Positions 43,876 to 52,725 of a DNA stretch of 59,800 nt are shown here, piece by piece. Source of the DNA: Chryseobacterium sp. 39-10 (GTDB lineage Bacteria; Bacteroidota; Bacteroidia; Flavobacteriales; Weeksellaceae); NCBI GenBank assembly GCA_001898255.1, contig MKTK01000008.1, positions 1 to 59,800 on the forward strand, in the 5' to 3' direction. Both the position numbers and the translations under genes were made by a program. The notes beneath the pieces were generated by a model that was given only the letters and a program-made list of their open reading frames with translations, was not told where the DNA came from and searched no databases. How positions within the stretch are numbered: the stretch's first letter is position 1; every line of letters begins with the position of its first letter.

Positions 43876-45484
43876 ACCTCAACCCTTTTAATTGGTTCTG
43901 AATCTCCGCATCCAAACGCTTGCCTTCTGCAAATAAATCTGCCAATCGGTTTTCAAAACCTTGCATTTTTTCGGCAAATTCCGTTGGGGTAATGTCCACA
44001 TATTCGATCTTCACTTCAAAGTATTGTCCTGCCGAGAAACTATAGTTTTTGGCTTTAACTTCTTCACTGTTCACTACAACAGAAAAATCATCCATTGCCG
44101 TTTTAGTATTCATTGCAGAAATAATCTGTTCTTCTTCTTCTTTGGTTAAAACGGTGCGTTGGTTTTTACCTTCCTTCACCGTTTCACCTAATTTGGAAGC
44201 ATCTACCAATACAATGTGTTCATTATCCGCTTTTTTATCAAAAAACAGAATCGAAACATTAGTTCCTGTACTCGCAAAAATATTACTCGGCATACTCACC
44301 ACACCACGCAACCAACCACGAGTAATTAACTCTTCTCGTATTTTCTTTTCAATACCACTTTGAGCCGTTATAAATCCTGTCGGAACAACAATAGCCGCTT
44401 TTCCTTTCTCCGAAAGGCTGTACATAATGTGTTGTACAAACAACAGATAGATTGCCATTCCATCTTTTTTTGCATTCGGGATTTTCGGTACACCCGCAAA
44501 AAAACGAGCTTTATAGCTGTCGGATAAAAGCTTCGCTTGATAATCCGAAAAATCTAATTTGAAAGGCGGGTTTGAAACAATATAATCGAATTTTTCTTGC
44601 AGATAATTCGGGTTCAAAATCGTATTACCTTTCACAATATTCGGAATAGAGTGCGACAAGCTGTTTATGATTAGGTTCAATCTCAGCATATTGGCAGATT
44701 TTTGAGAAATATCTTCCGAATAAATACTGCAATTTTTTTCACCAATAGCATGCGCAATATTCATCAAAAGCGTTCCTGATCCCGCACTAGGATCGTATGC
44801 CTTAACACCATTGTCTTTTTCTGTCACCAATATCGCTGCCATAATTCTGGCAACTGCATGCGGCGTATAATATTCCGCATATTTCCCACCAGAATCGGAG
44901 TTGTAATCTTTAATTAAGTATTCGAAAATCGTAGAGAAAAAATCATATTTTTCCGAGAACATTTTCTCGAAGCTTACATCTACAATTTTACTCAATAAAG
45001 CTCTTGCAAAAGCATCTCTTTGCGATGCATCTCGGATGTACTGACTAAGATCATCAAACATCTTTTCCTTTCCACCACCTTCAGACTTTACAGCATACAA
45101 ATGCTCGTTATCCGCATTCAAGCTTCTAAGCGTTCCATCAAAATAAATGTCGGCAAAATTCTCTGAGTTATTCTTGTTATAAACATACGAAATCATCTGT
45201 TCAGGCTTCATTTTAGCAGCCTTTGTTCCGATTCTTGCTAACAAAAATTTTTGTTCGTTCTCTGATAATGCTTCATAAGCATCTTGAAATTTTTCAGCTT
45301 TTGCTAATTTTGGATCCGATTTTTTAGCTTCGTATATAAACTTATCATTTAGATATTTATATAAAAAAACTTGAGTAATAATATTAAATTCGCTTGCATC
45401 ATTCCCTAAACCATAGTTAGCACAAACACTTTTAAGTCCGTCAATTAATAATTTGGTTTTGGTTACAAATTCTTGGTCTGTCAT
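43865..45484 (-). CDS. hsdM: Type I restriction methyltransferase HsdM
   Basis: The 539-aa protein is an N6-adenine methyltransferase: AYDPSAGSGTLLMNIAHA (about 224-241) is the SAM motif and IVSNPPFKLDF (about 298-308) the N-P-P-F catalytic motif. The N-terminal helical domain (KLLIDGLKSVCANYGLG) belongs to the HsdM family. With two copies per HsdS it protects host DNA at the target. It starts 5 bases after the hsdR stop codon on the minus strand. Confidence 0.95.
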   Translation of the reverse strand: MTDQEFVTKTKLLIDGLKSVCANYGLGNDASEFNIITQVFLYKYLNDKFIYEAKKSDPKLAKAEKFQDAYEALSENEQKFLLARIGTKAAKMKPEQMISYVYNKNNSENFADIYFDGTLRSLNADNEHLYAVKSEGGGKEKMFDDLSQYIRDASQRDAFARALLSKIVDVSFEKMFSEKYDFFSTIFEYLIKDYNSDSGGKYAEYYTPHAVARIMAAILVTEKDNGVKAYDPSAGSGTLLMNIAHAIGEKNCSIYSEDISQKSANMLRLNLIINSLSHSIPNIVKGNTILNPNYLQEKFDYIVSNPPFKLDFSDYQAKLLSDSYKARFFAGVPKIPNAKKDGMAIYLLFVQHIMYSLSEKGKAAIVVPTGFITAQSGIEKKIREELITRGWLRGVVSMPSNIFASTGTNVSILFFDKKADNEHIVLVDASKLGETVKEGKNQRTVLTKEEEEQIISAMNTKTAMDDFSVVVNSEEVKAKNYSFSAGQYFEVKIEYVDITPTEFAEKMQGFENRLADLFAEGKRLDAEIQNQLKGLRYDI

Positions 45485-45489
45485 TTTAT

Positions 45490-48400
45490 TTATTGATAGT
45501 TAAATTGATTAAGATACTCATTAACAATCAGATGGTTAATCTTCTCGGTGGTATCAAAATCCAGTTTCATTTTTTGTTGATCGATAAATTGATCGATAAC
45601 GATACTCATTACTTCTTCTTTAAAGTATTCGTCATTTTGCATTAAGTTGATATTTTTTAAGAAAATACCATCAACAACGCTTCTTGTCTGCATCAATGCA
45701 TCATAAATCTGAGCTTCTTTAGCAGAAACTGTGTTTTTTTCTAGTAATCTTTTGTGGATTCTTACATATTTTTCATCACCGTCATATTTTTCTCGCAAGT
45801 TATTATTTTTACGATTGAGTTCTTTTACTTCATCATAAATTCTTGATAATACAACGATGTTGTCTCGCATATCTTCTTGCGAAACTTCGTCAAGATTTTT
45901 ATTTTTAAAAATCCGTTCAAGTTCTTCACGTAAAGAGATAAACTCTGGTGACGATTGATCAAAATTGCGTTGCAACTCTTCTCTTGTTTTTCTCAATTGA
46001 TCTTTCAACTTATCCGCAAGAATCATTTCTTCTTCCGAAACCTTTTCGAATTGGAAAAAAATATCTTCTAAAGCAATATTCAAGAGATTTGAAGTTGCAG
46101 CATCTGAATTGATCTCTTCTACTAAATTCAAAGTATCCAGTCGTGCTTGAGCAACTTTAAGTAACTGATTAAGCTTATTAAAATCTAAAGCATTTAATAG
46201 ATCGGTTTCATCTTGGAATCGAATAATATTTTTTAATTCTCTAGCAGTATTAAGAAGTTTTACTAATTCGACTAACTGAGCTTTATCCTTAATCTCGTCC
46301 GTCTGCAATCTGAAGTTTTCTGCATTTTTAATATCGAACTGGAAAAGCTTGTCCTTGATGTTGCTGATGTCGGTTTCAATTTCTTCTCTAGTCTTGAAGA
46401 GATTACTGTAAGATTGCATCTCGTCACCAAGTTCTTCTTGTAGCTCTTCAAAGTAATTTTGATTGGTTTCTTTAAACTCTTTGGTAATATCTGCGAAATC
46501 GACAACATGACCATATCGGTACTTTTTATAGGGTCTATTTACCCTTGTCAATGTCTGCAGAAGGTTATGATTTTTTACGACTCTAGCCAGATACAATTTC
46601 TTCAATCGCTTGGCATCAAAACCTGTCAAAAGCATATTGTAAACAAATAGGATATCTATTTTCCCTAGTTTATAGGCAGAGATTAGATCTTTTCGGATCA
46701 GTTTGTCGTTTTCATCATGAAGAATTAACGAAGCCTTAAGATTCGGACGATTTTCGACTTTGTATGATGCTCTGGATTCAGCAACAAGTTTTACAGATTC
46801 CGTTTCTTGCTTTCCAAATTTCTTTTCAAAAAACTTAAACAATTCTCTTGCTTGATCTGCGCTGTCACATACCACCATTCCCCCTAAAGAATCATCTTGC
46901 CAATATTCTCTGAAAGAGTACAAATCCTCCAAAATATAATCCAACATCGGCTCTGCAAATTTTGAATGAGCAAAGATTTCACTCTTAGAAATATCACCTT
47001 TCAAAACCTTGATTTGATCAATGATATCCTTCATCTGCATGCTATACTTGGTAGCAATAGCTTCGCGAATTAATCTTAAAGTATAACCATCTGCGATAGA
47101 AGAATTGTAGTAGTATTTGTGAATGTAATCTCCAAAAATTAATTTGGAGTCATATTGCTTTGCAACTTCTTTTAGCAAAGGCGTTCCTGTAAGGGCAATC
47201 TTCACCGAATCTTGGTCAGACTTCAATAAATTGACCAGGTAACTGCCTTTCGGGTTGTAGCTTCTATGTGCTTCGTCAATAAAAAATACTCGTTGAATGT
47301 TGAGATCATAATCGATCTTCTCAATTACAGTACTGTCTTCTGTGAATTTTTGAATATTAACGACGGTAATTTCTAATTCACCTGAATTATTCTGCAATGC
47401 ACCGACTTTTTTCATGTCTGCGACGAATTCAGCACGGGAATTCACCATCTTAACTAAAAGTCCTCGCTTCGAAAATTCATTATTCGCTTGAATAGCAAGA
47501 TCCAAACGATCGACAATGAAATAGAATTTTGGAATCGTATTTTTCTTTTGGTAATAATCCGTCAGAAATTTAACATTGTAAAATGCCAAGGCTGTTTTTC
47601 CTGAACCTTGTGTATGCCAAATAATTCCTTTTTTAACATCCTCGTCCAATTTTCTTGCAATCGCTTTTGTTGCAAAAATCTGAGGATAACGCATGATATG
47701 CTTTTGAATTTCCTTTGTACCATCAGCCTTTTCTTCATCCAAATAGGCAATTGTGTATTGTAGGATAAATGCCAATCTCTCTTTAGAAAGCAATGAAGTT
47801 AGGATTCTATTGGTCGGTTTATTATAATCCTTATTGGTAATAAATTCGTCTGTATGCTTAATGGCAACAATGTTATTATCTTTAAGAATTAAGTTTTCTA
47901 AGTCTTGATTTTCAGGCTGTAATAATCGTGTAAGATCTAAATTTTCTTCTTCTCTAAAGTAGTTAAAATGAACATCTTCTTTGGAAGGTGTACCATAATA
48001 AGCTCCCATAATAGGCTCTACAACACCATCTTCATATTCCATATTATTGGAGAAGATCATGAGCTGCGTGATATTAGTGAAAACATTGAAAGCTTTTAAA
48101 CTAAAACGCTTATTAATACGCTTTCTTTCAGCTAAAACCCCATCTTTATTATTTGGCTTTTTAACTTCGATAAAGACTAAAGGCATTCCATTAATGAGAA
48201 TCGTAATATCTGGACGAAATTCTTCATCACCATTTTTACACGTTAGCTCTGTTGTTACGTGAAAGCTGTTGTTATTGAAATTATCAAAGTCAATAAGTTT
48301 AATTCCTGAAGTGTTTACTAAACTTTTGTAAAATTCACGACCTAGGTCATTATACTTAAGTTTTAAGCTTACTTCATCTAAAACTTTTTGTACTTCTTGT

Positions 48401-48567
48401 TCAGAAAGATTCCCGTTAATCTTACTTATGCTATTCAAGAATAATTCAGGGAAAATATTATTTTCTTCAATTCTATCTTGTTGACTTCTCGGAATATATT
48501 GATAACCAAGCCTACACAAATGTAAAATTGCGGGTATCTTGACTCTTGAATCTTCGTTAAACGCCAT
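45490..48567 (-). CDS. hsdR: Type I restriction endonuclease subunit HsdR
   Basis: The 1025-aa motor-nuclease has an N-terminal PD-(D/E)xK domain (RPDITILINGMPLVFIEVKKPNN, about 118-140, in part), two helicase domains with Walker A HTQGSGKTALAF (about 316) and the DEAH box FIDEAHRSYNP (about 430), LTGTPL motif III and TRVNRPYK motif VI, then a long helical C-terminal part that docks on HsdM. It translocates DNA and cuts unmodified DNA far from the target. It is the first gene of the minus-strand run hsdR-hsdM-hsdS and appears complete. Confidence 0.95.
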   Translation of the reverse strand: MAFNEDSRVKIPAILHLCRLGYQYIPRSQQDRIEENNIFPELFLNSISKINGNLSEQEVQKVLDEVSLKLKYNDLGREFYKSLVNTSGIKLIDFDNFNNNSFHVTTELTCKNGDEEFRPDITILINGMPLVFIEVKKPNNKDGVLAERKRINKRFSLKAFNVFTNITQLMIFSNNMEYEDGVVEPIMGAYYGTPSKEDVHFNYFREEENLDLTRLLQPENQDLENLILKDNNIVAIKHTDEFITNKDYNKPTNRILTSLLSKERLAFILQYTIAYLDEEKADGTKEIQKHIMRYPQIFATKAIARKLDEDVKKGIIWHTQGSGKTALAFYNVKFLTDYYQKKNTIPKFYFIVDRLDLAIQANNEFSKRGLLVKMVNSRAEFVADMKKVGALQNNSGELEITVVNIQKFTEDSTVIEKIDYDLNIQRVFFIDEAHRSYNPKGSYLVNLLKSDQDSVKIALTGTPLLKEVAKQYDSKLIFGDYIHKYYYNSSIADGYTLRLIREAIATKYSMQMKDIIDQIKVLKGDISKSEIFAHSKFAEPMLDYILEDLYSFREYWQDDSLGGMVVCDSADQARELFKFFEKKFGKQETESVKLVAESRASYKVENRPNLKASLILHDENDKLIRKDLISAYKLGKIDILFVYNMLLTGFDAKRLKKLYLARVVKNHNLLQTLTRVNRPYKKYRYGHVVDFADITKEFKETNQNYFEELQEELGDEMQSYSNLFKTREEIETDISNIKDKLFQFDIKNAENFRLQTDEIKDKAQLVELVKLLNTARELKNIIRFQDETDLLNALDFNKLNQLLKVAQARLDTLNLVEEINSDAATSNLLNIALEDIFFQFEKVSEEEMILADKLKDQLRKTREELQRNFDQSSPEFISLREELERIFKNKNLDEVSQEDMRDNIVVLSRIYDEVKELNRKNNNLREKYDGDEKYVRIHKRLLEKNTVSAKEAQIYDALMQTRSVVDGIFLKNINLMQNDEYFKEEVMSIVIDQFIDQQKMKLDFDTTEKINHLIVNEYLNQFNYQ

Positions 48568-48921
48568 TAATATTCTCAGTTTTTAAGAGGTTAAAGATAA
48601 CAAAACACTAACAAAGGAAAAAAGTAAAAACATAATTAATATTCTACTGGAATTCCCAAAAATAACTGCTTAATCACAATATGTTTATTATAAAAACTCT
48701 ATTTTTGCTATAGTAAATAAAAAACAACGTAAAGTGTAAGCTATCGTATTGGGTAAAGAAAACCGCTAATTTTCAAAACAATCCAAATTCGATACTTACG
48801 CCCATGTCATCTTATGGCTTGGGCTCTAAGTTCTATCTGGATTTTGTGTTTTCGCAGACGATCAACATTTCCTATATTAATGCGGATTGTATAGTAGAAA
48901 TATGGTATTAGAAATCAGCGA
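48568..48921. other. Non-coding island edge
   Basis: About 350 bp between hsdR and mnmE. No integrase or other gene, and no convincing TAnnTTTG element for hsdR, was seen. It must contain the hsdR promoter. Confidence 0.5.
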
Positions 48922-48939
48922 TTATTTCCCAATGCAAAA
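48922..48939 (-). other. Proximal mnmE 3' end (candidate att site)
   Basis: TTATTTCCCAATGCAAAA is the complement of the last six codons of mnmE (F-C-I-G-K-stop). The related copy is at 34266-34283. Confidence 0.75.
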
Positions 48940-50364
48940 CTTCGAGAAAATATTCCCCAGTACTTCATCATTGGTAAACTCACCGGAAATTTCACCTAAA
49001 TGTTCCAGTGCATTCCGAAGCTCGTAAGAAAGAAGCTCTGTGGTGAGCTGCGCATGAACCGCTTCTTCTACCTGCTCTACCGATGCCAGCGACTGCCTCA
49101 ATGCTTCATAATGCCGTTGGTTGGTGATGACGACGTTGCTTTCTTCGCTTTTTAAAAGCTCTACGTAAGAAGATAATTCGTTTTTGAGATCGTGAAGGTG
49201 CATATCCTCCAATGCCGAAATAGGAATAAAATCAAATTCGCGCGCAAGGTTTCCTCTAAGTTTCTCTTCAAAACCTTCCATCACTGTCGGCAAAACTTCA
49301 TCCATTTTGGTGGCACAGATAATCAGCTTCAAATCGGCCCGAAGTATGGACTCCAACAGTTTAAAATCTTCAGAAAAATCCTTAGTGGCAGCATCAATTA
49401 AGTAAATCAAAACCTCTGCGTTTTCAACTTTTTCCTTGGCTTTCCGTACCCCGATGGCTTCTATTTCATCATTCGTTTCACGCAGCCCCGCAGTATCGAT
49501 CAACCGAAAAGGATGCCCTTTGATGTGCAATACTTCCTCGATGGTGTCGCGCGTTGTGCCTGCAATGTCCGAAACAATTGCTCTTTCTTCTTTCAACAGA
49601 GCATTCAACAGTGTAGACTTCCCCGCATTAGGCTGCCCGATAATGGCCACCGCCGTTCCGTTCTTCAATGCATTGCCATAATGAAAACTGTCCAGTAAAA
49701 CCTGTAATTTCTCTTTAAGTCGGAAAATCAGCATATTCAACGCACTACGATCGGCAAACTCCACATCTTCCTCAGCAAAGTCGAGTTCGAGCTCGATCAG
49801 CGAAGTAAAATTAAGCAGATCGTTTCTCAACAATGAAATTTCATTGGTAATGCCTCCTTTTAATTGGTTTAATGCCACCTTGCGCGACGTTTCGTTTTCG
49901 GATGCAATCAGATCAGCAATAGATTCGGCCTGGCTCAGGTCAATTCGTCCATTCATAAAGGCACGCATCGTAAACTCCCCTGCTTTCGCCATTCTTGCAC
50001 CGTTTTTAATCAAAACCTCCAAAATTCTTTTGGCAATAAACGGTGAACCGTGAAACGAGATCTCTACTGAATTTTCAGTCGTAAACGTCTTCGGCGCCTT
50101 GAAAACCGAAACCATCACCTCATCGATCACTTCTTGGCTGTCGGTTGTTGGTTGTTGGCTCTCGGTTTCCTTATTCTTTATTCTTTGGTCTTTGTTCTCA
50201 ACTACAAAACCGTAATGCACCGTGTGCGACTTCACTTTCGTCAGATCTTTTCCTTCAAAAATCTTATTCACAATTTCCAAGGACTGTACTCCCGAAACTC
50301 TGATGATTCCGATCGCTCCTATCCCGTTCGCAGTGGCTAATGCACAAATAGTATCCTGATTCAT
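48922..50364 (-). CDS. mnmE: tRNA modification GTPase MnmE
   Basis: The 480-aa protein with MnmG modifies U34 of tRNAs (cmnm5U) in a GTP-dependent way. The N-terminal folate domain starts DTICALATANGIGAIGIIRVSG, the G domain has G1 GQPNAGKST (about 241), G3 DTAGL and G4 TKMD, and the C-terminus ends in the invariant CIGK. Residues ~57-78 are an extra polar segment (ENKDQRIKNKETESQQPTTD, in part) inserted before EVIDEV, where other MnmE proteins have a short turn. At 50369-50376 a minus-strand -7-like TAAATTTG lies only 4 bases before the ATG. Confidence 0.95.
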   Translation of the reverse strand: MNQDTICALATANGIGAIGIIRVSGVQSLEIVNKIFEGKDLTKVKSHTVHYGFVVENKDQRIKNKETESQQPTTDSQEVIDEVMVSVFKAPKTFTTENSVEISFHGSPFIAKRILEVLIKNGARMAKAGEFTMRAFMNGRIDLSQAESIADLIASENETSRKVALNQLKGGITNEISLLRNDLLNFTSLIELELDFAEEDVEFADRSALNMLIFRLKEKLQVLLDSFHYGNALKNGTAVAIIGQPNAGKSTLLNALLKEERAIVSDIAGTTRDTIEEVLHIKGHPFRLIDTAGLRETNDEIEAIGVRKAKEKVENAEVLIYLIDAATKDFSEDFKLLESILRADLKLIICATKMDEVLPTVMEGFEEKLRGNLAREFDFIPISALEDMHLHDLKNELSSYVELLKSEESNVVITNQRHYEALRQSLASVEQVEEAVHAQLTTELLSYELRNALEHLGEISGEFTNDEVLGNIFSKFCIGK

Positions 50365-50542
50365 GTTGCAAATTTAACAAATATCGCAAAGATGTTGGCG
50401 GGAAGCGAAATCCATTAAAAATAAAGCGAAATAAACACTACGTACCCCTTGAATTCCTCGATGATTACAATTGAGTTTTGGTGCAACAAAAGGATCAATC
50501 ACAGGGAAAATCCATCACTACCACCAACAATTTTTATGACAT

Positions 50543-50574
50543 TGTTGGTCTTTCGCCAAAATTATTATCTTTGT
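50543..50574 (+). promoter_or_regulatory. Promoter of the E1 dehydrogenase gene
   Basis: TATCTTTG (50567-50574) is a perfect TAnnTTTG -7 element, with TTG (50543-50545) 21 bases upstream. The start codon at 50580 is only 5 bases after the element, so the transcript would be nearly leaderless. Confidence 0.6.
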
Positions 50575-50579
50575 TTGCA

Positions 50580-52655
50580 ATGGAAACAACAACAGAAAAC
50601 CGTATCGTTCAGGATGTTTTGCTTCGGGCTTTTAGTCACATGATGATGGCAAAAGCAATGGCTGATTTTTATGAAGAAAACCGTGCGGCAATCAAATATG
50701 TTCACAGCACCTCCCGTGGTCATGAAGCCATACAACTGGCCACTGCCTATCAGCTGACCGAAGACGACTGGGTATCGCCTTATTACCGTGACGACGCCCT
50801 GCTGCTAGGACTTGGTTTTGAACCCTACCAGTTAATGCTGCAATTGCTCGCAAAAGCTGACGATCCTTTTTCTGGTGGCAGATCCTATTATTCGCATCCT
50901 TCCAGTGTGGAAAAGGGGTTTCCAAAGATCATTCACCAAAGCTCTGCCACGGGCATGCAGGCGATACCAACCACAGGTATTGCACAAGGCATCAAGTATA
51001 TTCAGGAGTTTAATTTAAAGACGTATAAAAATAACCCGGTGGTTGTATGTTGTTTAGGCGATAATTCGGTAACTGAAGGTGAAGTGGCAGAAGCTTTTCA
51101 GTTTGCCGCTCTTCATCAGTTGCCCATCCTTTTTCTGGTGCAGGATAACGAATGGGGAATTTCAGTAACCAAGGAAGAGGCAAGAACCAGCGATGCTTAC
51201 GACTATGCTGCGGGGTTTGTTGGGTTAGAAAGAATGCGCGTCGATGGCACCGATTTCTCAGCGAGTTTCCTAGCGATGCAAGAAGCGGTGAACTTTGTGC
51301 GCACCGAGCGACGGCCGATCGTGGTCTGCGCAAAAACAGTATTGATTGGCCATCACACTTCAGGGGTTCGCCGCGAGTTCTATCGTGATGATGCCGATTT
51401 GGAAAAACACCGTTCCAAAGATCCGGGACCAATGCTGCGAAAAAAACTTTTGGAAGATGGATGGGACGAAGAGCTCCTTAGACAAATAGAAAAAAAAGCG
51501 CGTTTGGAAACGCAAGCCGCCTTCCAAAAAGCCATGAATGCCGCCGACCCACAACCCGAAACAGTTGAACAGTTTGTATTTGCGCCCACGCCCATTGTGA
51601 AAGAAACAGGAACTCGATTTCCCACTGGTGCAAAGGAAAGGATTGTAATGGTGGATGCCGCCATTCATGCCATTCAGGAAATCATGTGGAAACACCCTGA
51701 AGCTTTACTTTATGGGCAGGATGTGGGCGAAAGAATTGGCGGCGTCTTCCGCGAAACGGTAACTTTGGGGACTAAATTTGGAAAAAAAAGGGTTTTCAAC
51801 ACCGCCATTCAGGAGGCCTATATCATTGGTTCTACGGTGGGGATGAGCGCCGTGGGGCTAAAACCTATTGTTGAAGTTCAGTTTGCAGATTATATTTATC
51901 CGGCCATTAATCAACTGATTACAGAAATTTCAAAATCATGTTATCTAAGCCATGGAAAGTTCCCTGTATCCAACATTATCCGAGTTCCAACCGGTGCATA
52001 CGGTGGTGGCGGACCTTATCACAGCGGAAGCGTAGAAAGCATTTTGGCGAATATTAAAGGAATTAAAATTGCATACCCAAGCAATGCGGCCGATTTTAAA
52101 GGATTATTTAAAGCCGCCTATTACGATCCAAATCCCGTGGTGATGCTGGAACATAAAGGATTGTATTGGAGTAAAGTCCCCGGAACGGAAGCGGCAAAAA
52201 CCATAGAACCGGCGGAAGACTACATACTCCCTTTTGGAAAAGCTAACATCGTGCTGCAGCCAGATTCTTCGGAAGTCGAAAAAGGAAGAACACTTGTCGT
52301 CGTCACGTACGGTATGGGTGTATTTTGGGCACAGGAGGCAGCAAAATTGTTCCCGGGACAGGTTGAAATTATTGATTTGCGTACGCTCATTCCGTTGGAT
52401 GAAAACCTGGTCTTTGAACGCGTAAAATTACACGGCAGATGCTTGGTGCTAACGGAGGAACAAATTCAGAACTCCTTTGCCGAAGCTTTGGCGTTTAGAA
52501 TAACGAATGAATGTTTTAAACATCTTGATGCACCCGTAGAAGCATTAGGTTCTCTAAATGTACCGGCAGTCCCCATTAATGTTGTACTGGAGCAGACAAT
52601 GCTGCCCAATCCTCAGAAAGTGGCAGAAAAAATTCAAAAATTATTCGAGTTTTAA
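50580..52655 (+). CDS. Fused alpha/beta 2-oxo acid dehydrogenase E1 component
   Basis: The 691-aa protein joins E1-alpha (about 1-330) and E1-beta (about 355-691) in one chain. The thiamine-diphosphate motif spans GDNSVTEGEVAEAF to VQDNEWG; SGGRSYYSHP and GIAQGIKYIQ are typical of E1-alpha, and GQDVGERIGGVF, EAYIIGSTVGMSAVGLKPIVEVQFADY and VPTGAYGGGGPYHSGSVE of E1-beta. It most resembles branched-chain 2-oxoacid (2-oxoisovalerate) dehydrogenase E1. I chose ATG 50580 (METTTENRIVQD); a longer frame from 50478 runs through the promoter. E2 and E3 genes are not in the window. Confidence 0.85.
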   Translation: METTTENRIVQDVLLRAFSHMMMAKAMADFYEENRAAIKYVHSTSRGHEAIQLATAYQLTEDDWVSPYYRDDALLLGLGFEPYQLMLQLLAKADDPFSGGRSYYSHPSSVEKGFPKIIHQSSATGMQAIPTTGIAQGIKYIQEFNLKTYKNNPVVVCCLGDNSVTEGEVAEAFQFAALHQLPILFLVQDNEWGISVTKEEARTSDAYDYAAGFVGLERMRVDGTDFSASFLAMQEAVNFVRTERRPIVVCAKTVLIGHHTSGVRREFYRDDADLEKHRSKDPGPMLRKKLLEDGWDEELLRQIEKKARLETQAAFQKAMNAADPQPETVEQFVFAPTPIVKETGTRFPTGAKERIVMVDAAIHAIQEIMWKHPEALLYGQDVGERIGGVFRETVTLGTKFGKKRVFNTAIQEAYIIGSTVGMSAVGLKPIVEVQFADYIYPAINQLITEISKSCYLSHGKFPVSNIIRVPTGAYGGGGPYHSGSVESILANIKGIKIAYPSNAADFKGLFKAAYYDPNPVVMLEHKGLYWSKVPGTEAAKTIEPAEDYILPFGKANIVLQPDSSEVEKGRTLVVVTYGMGVFWAQEAAKLFPGQVEIIDLRTLIPLDENLVFERVKLHGRCLVLTEEQIQNSFAEALAFRITNECFKHLDAPVEALGSLNVPAVPINVVLEQTMLPNPQKVAEKIQKLFEF

Positions 52656-52668
52656 TGAAATGAAAAGA

Positions 52669-52688
52669 GTTAGCTTTTTCAAGCTAAC
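52669..52688. terminator. Hairpin between convergent genes
   Basis: GTTAGCTT (52669-52676) pairs with AAGCTAAC (52681-52688). It lies between the E1 gene and the convergent phosphoesterase operon and probably ends transcription from one or both sides. T-runs are weak on both strands. Confidence 0.5.
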
Positions 52689-52725
52689 CCTCCGTTAAAA
52701 TAAAATAGTAAAAAGTAAAATTTGA

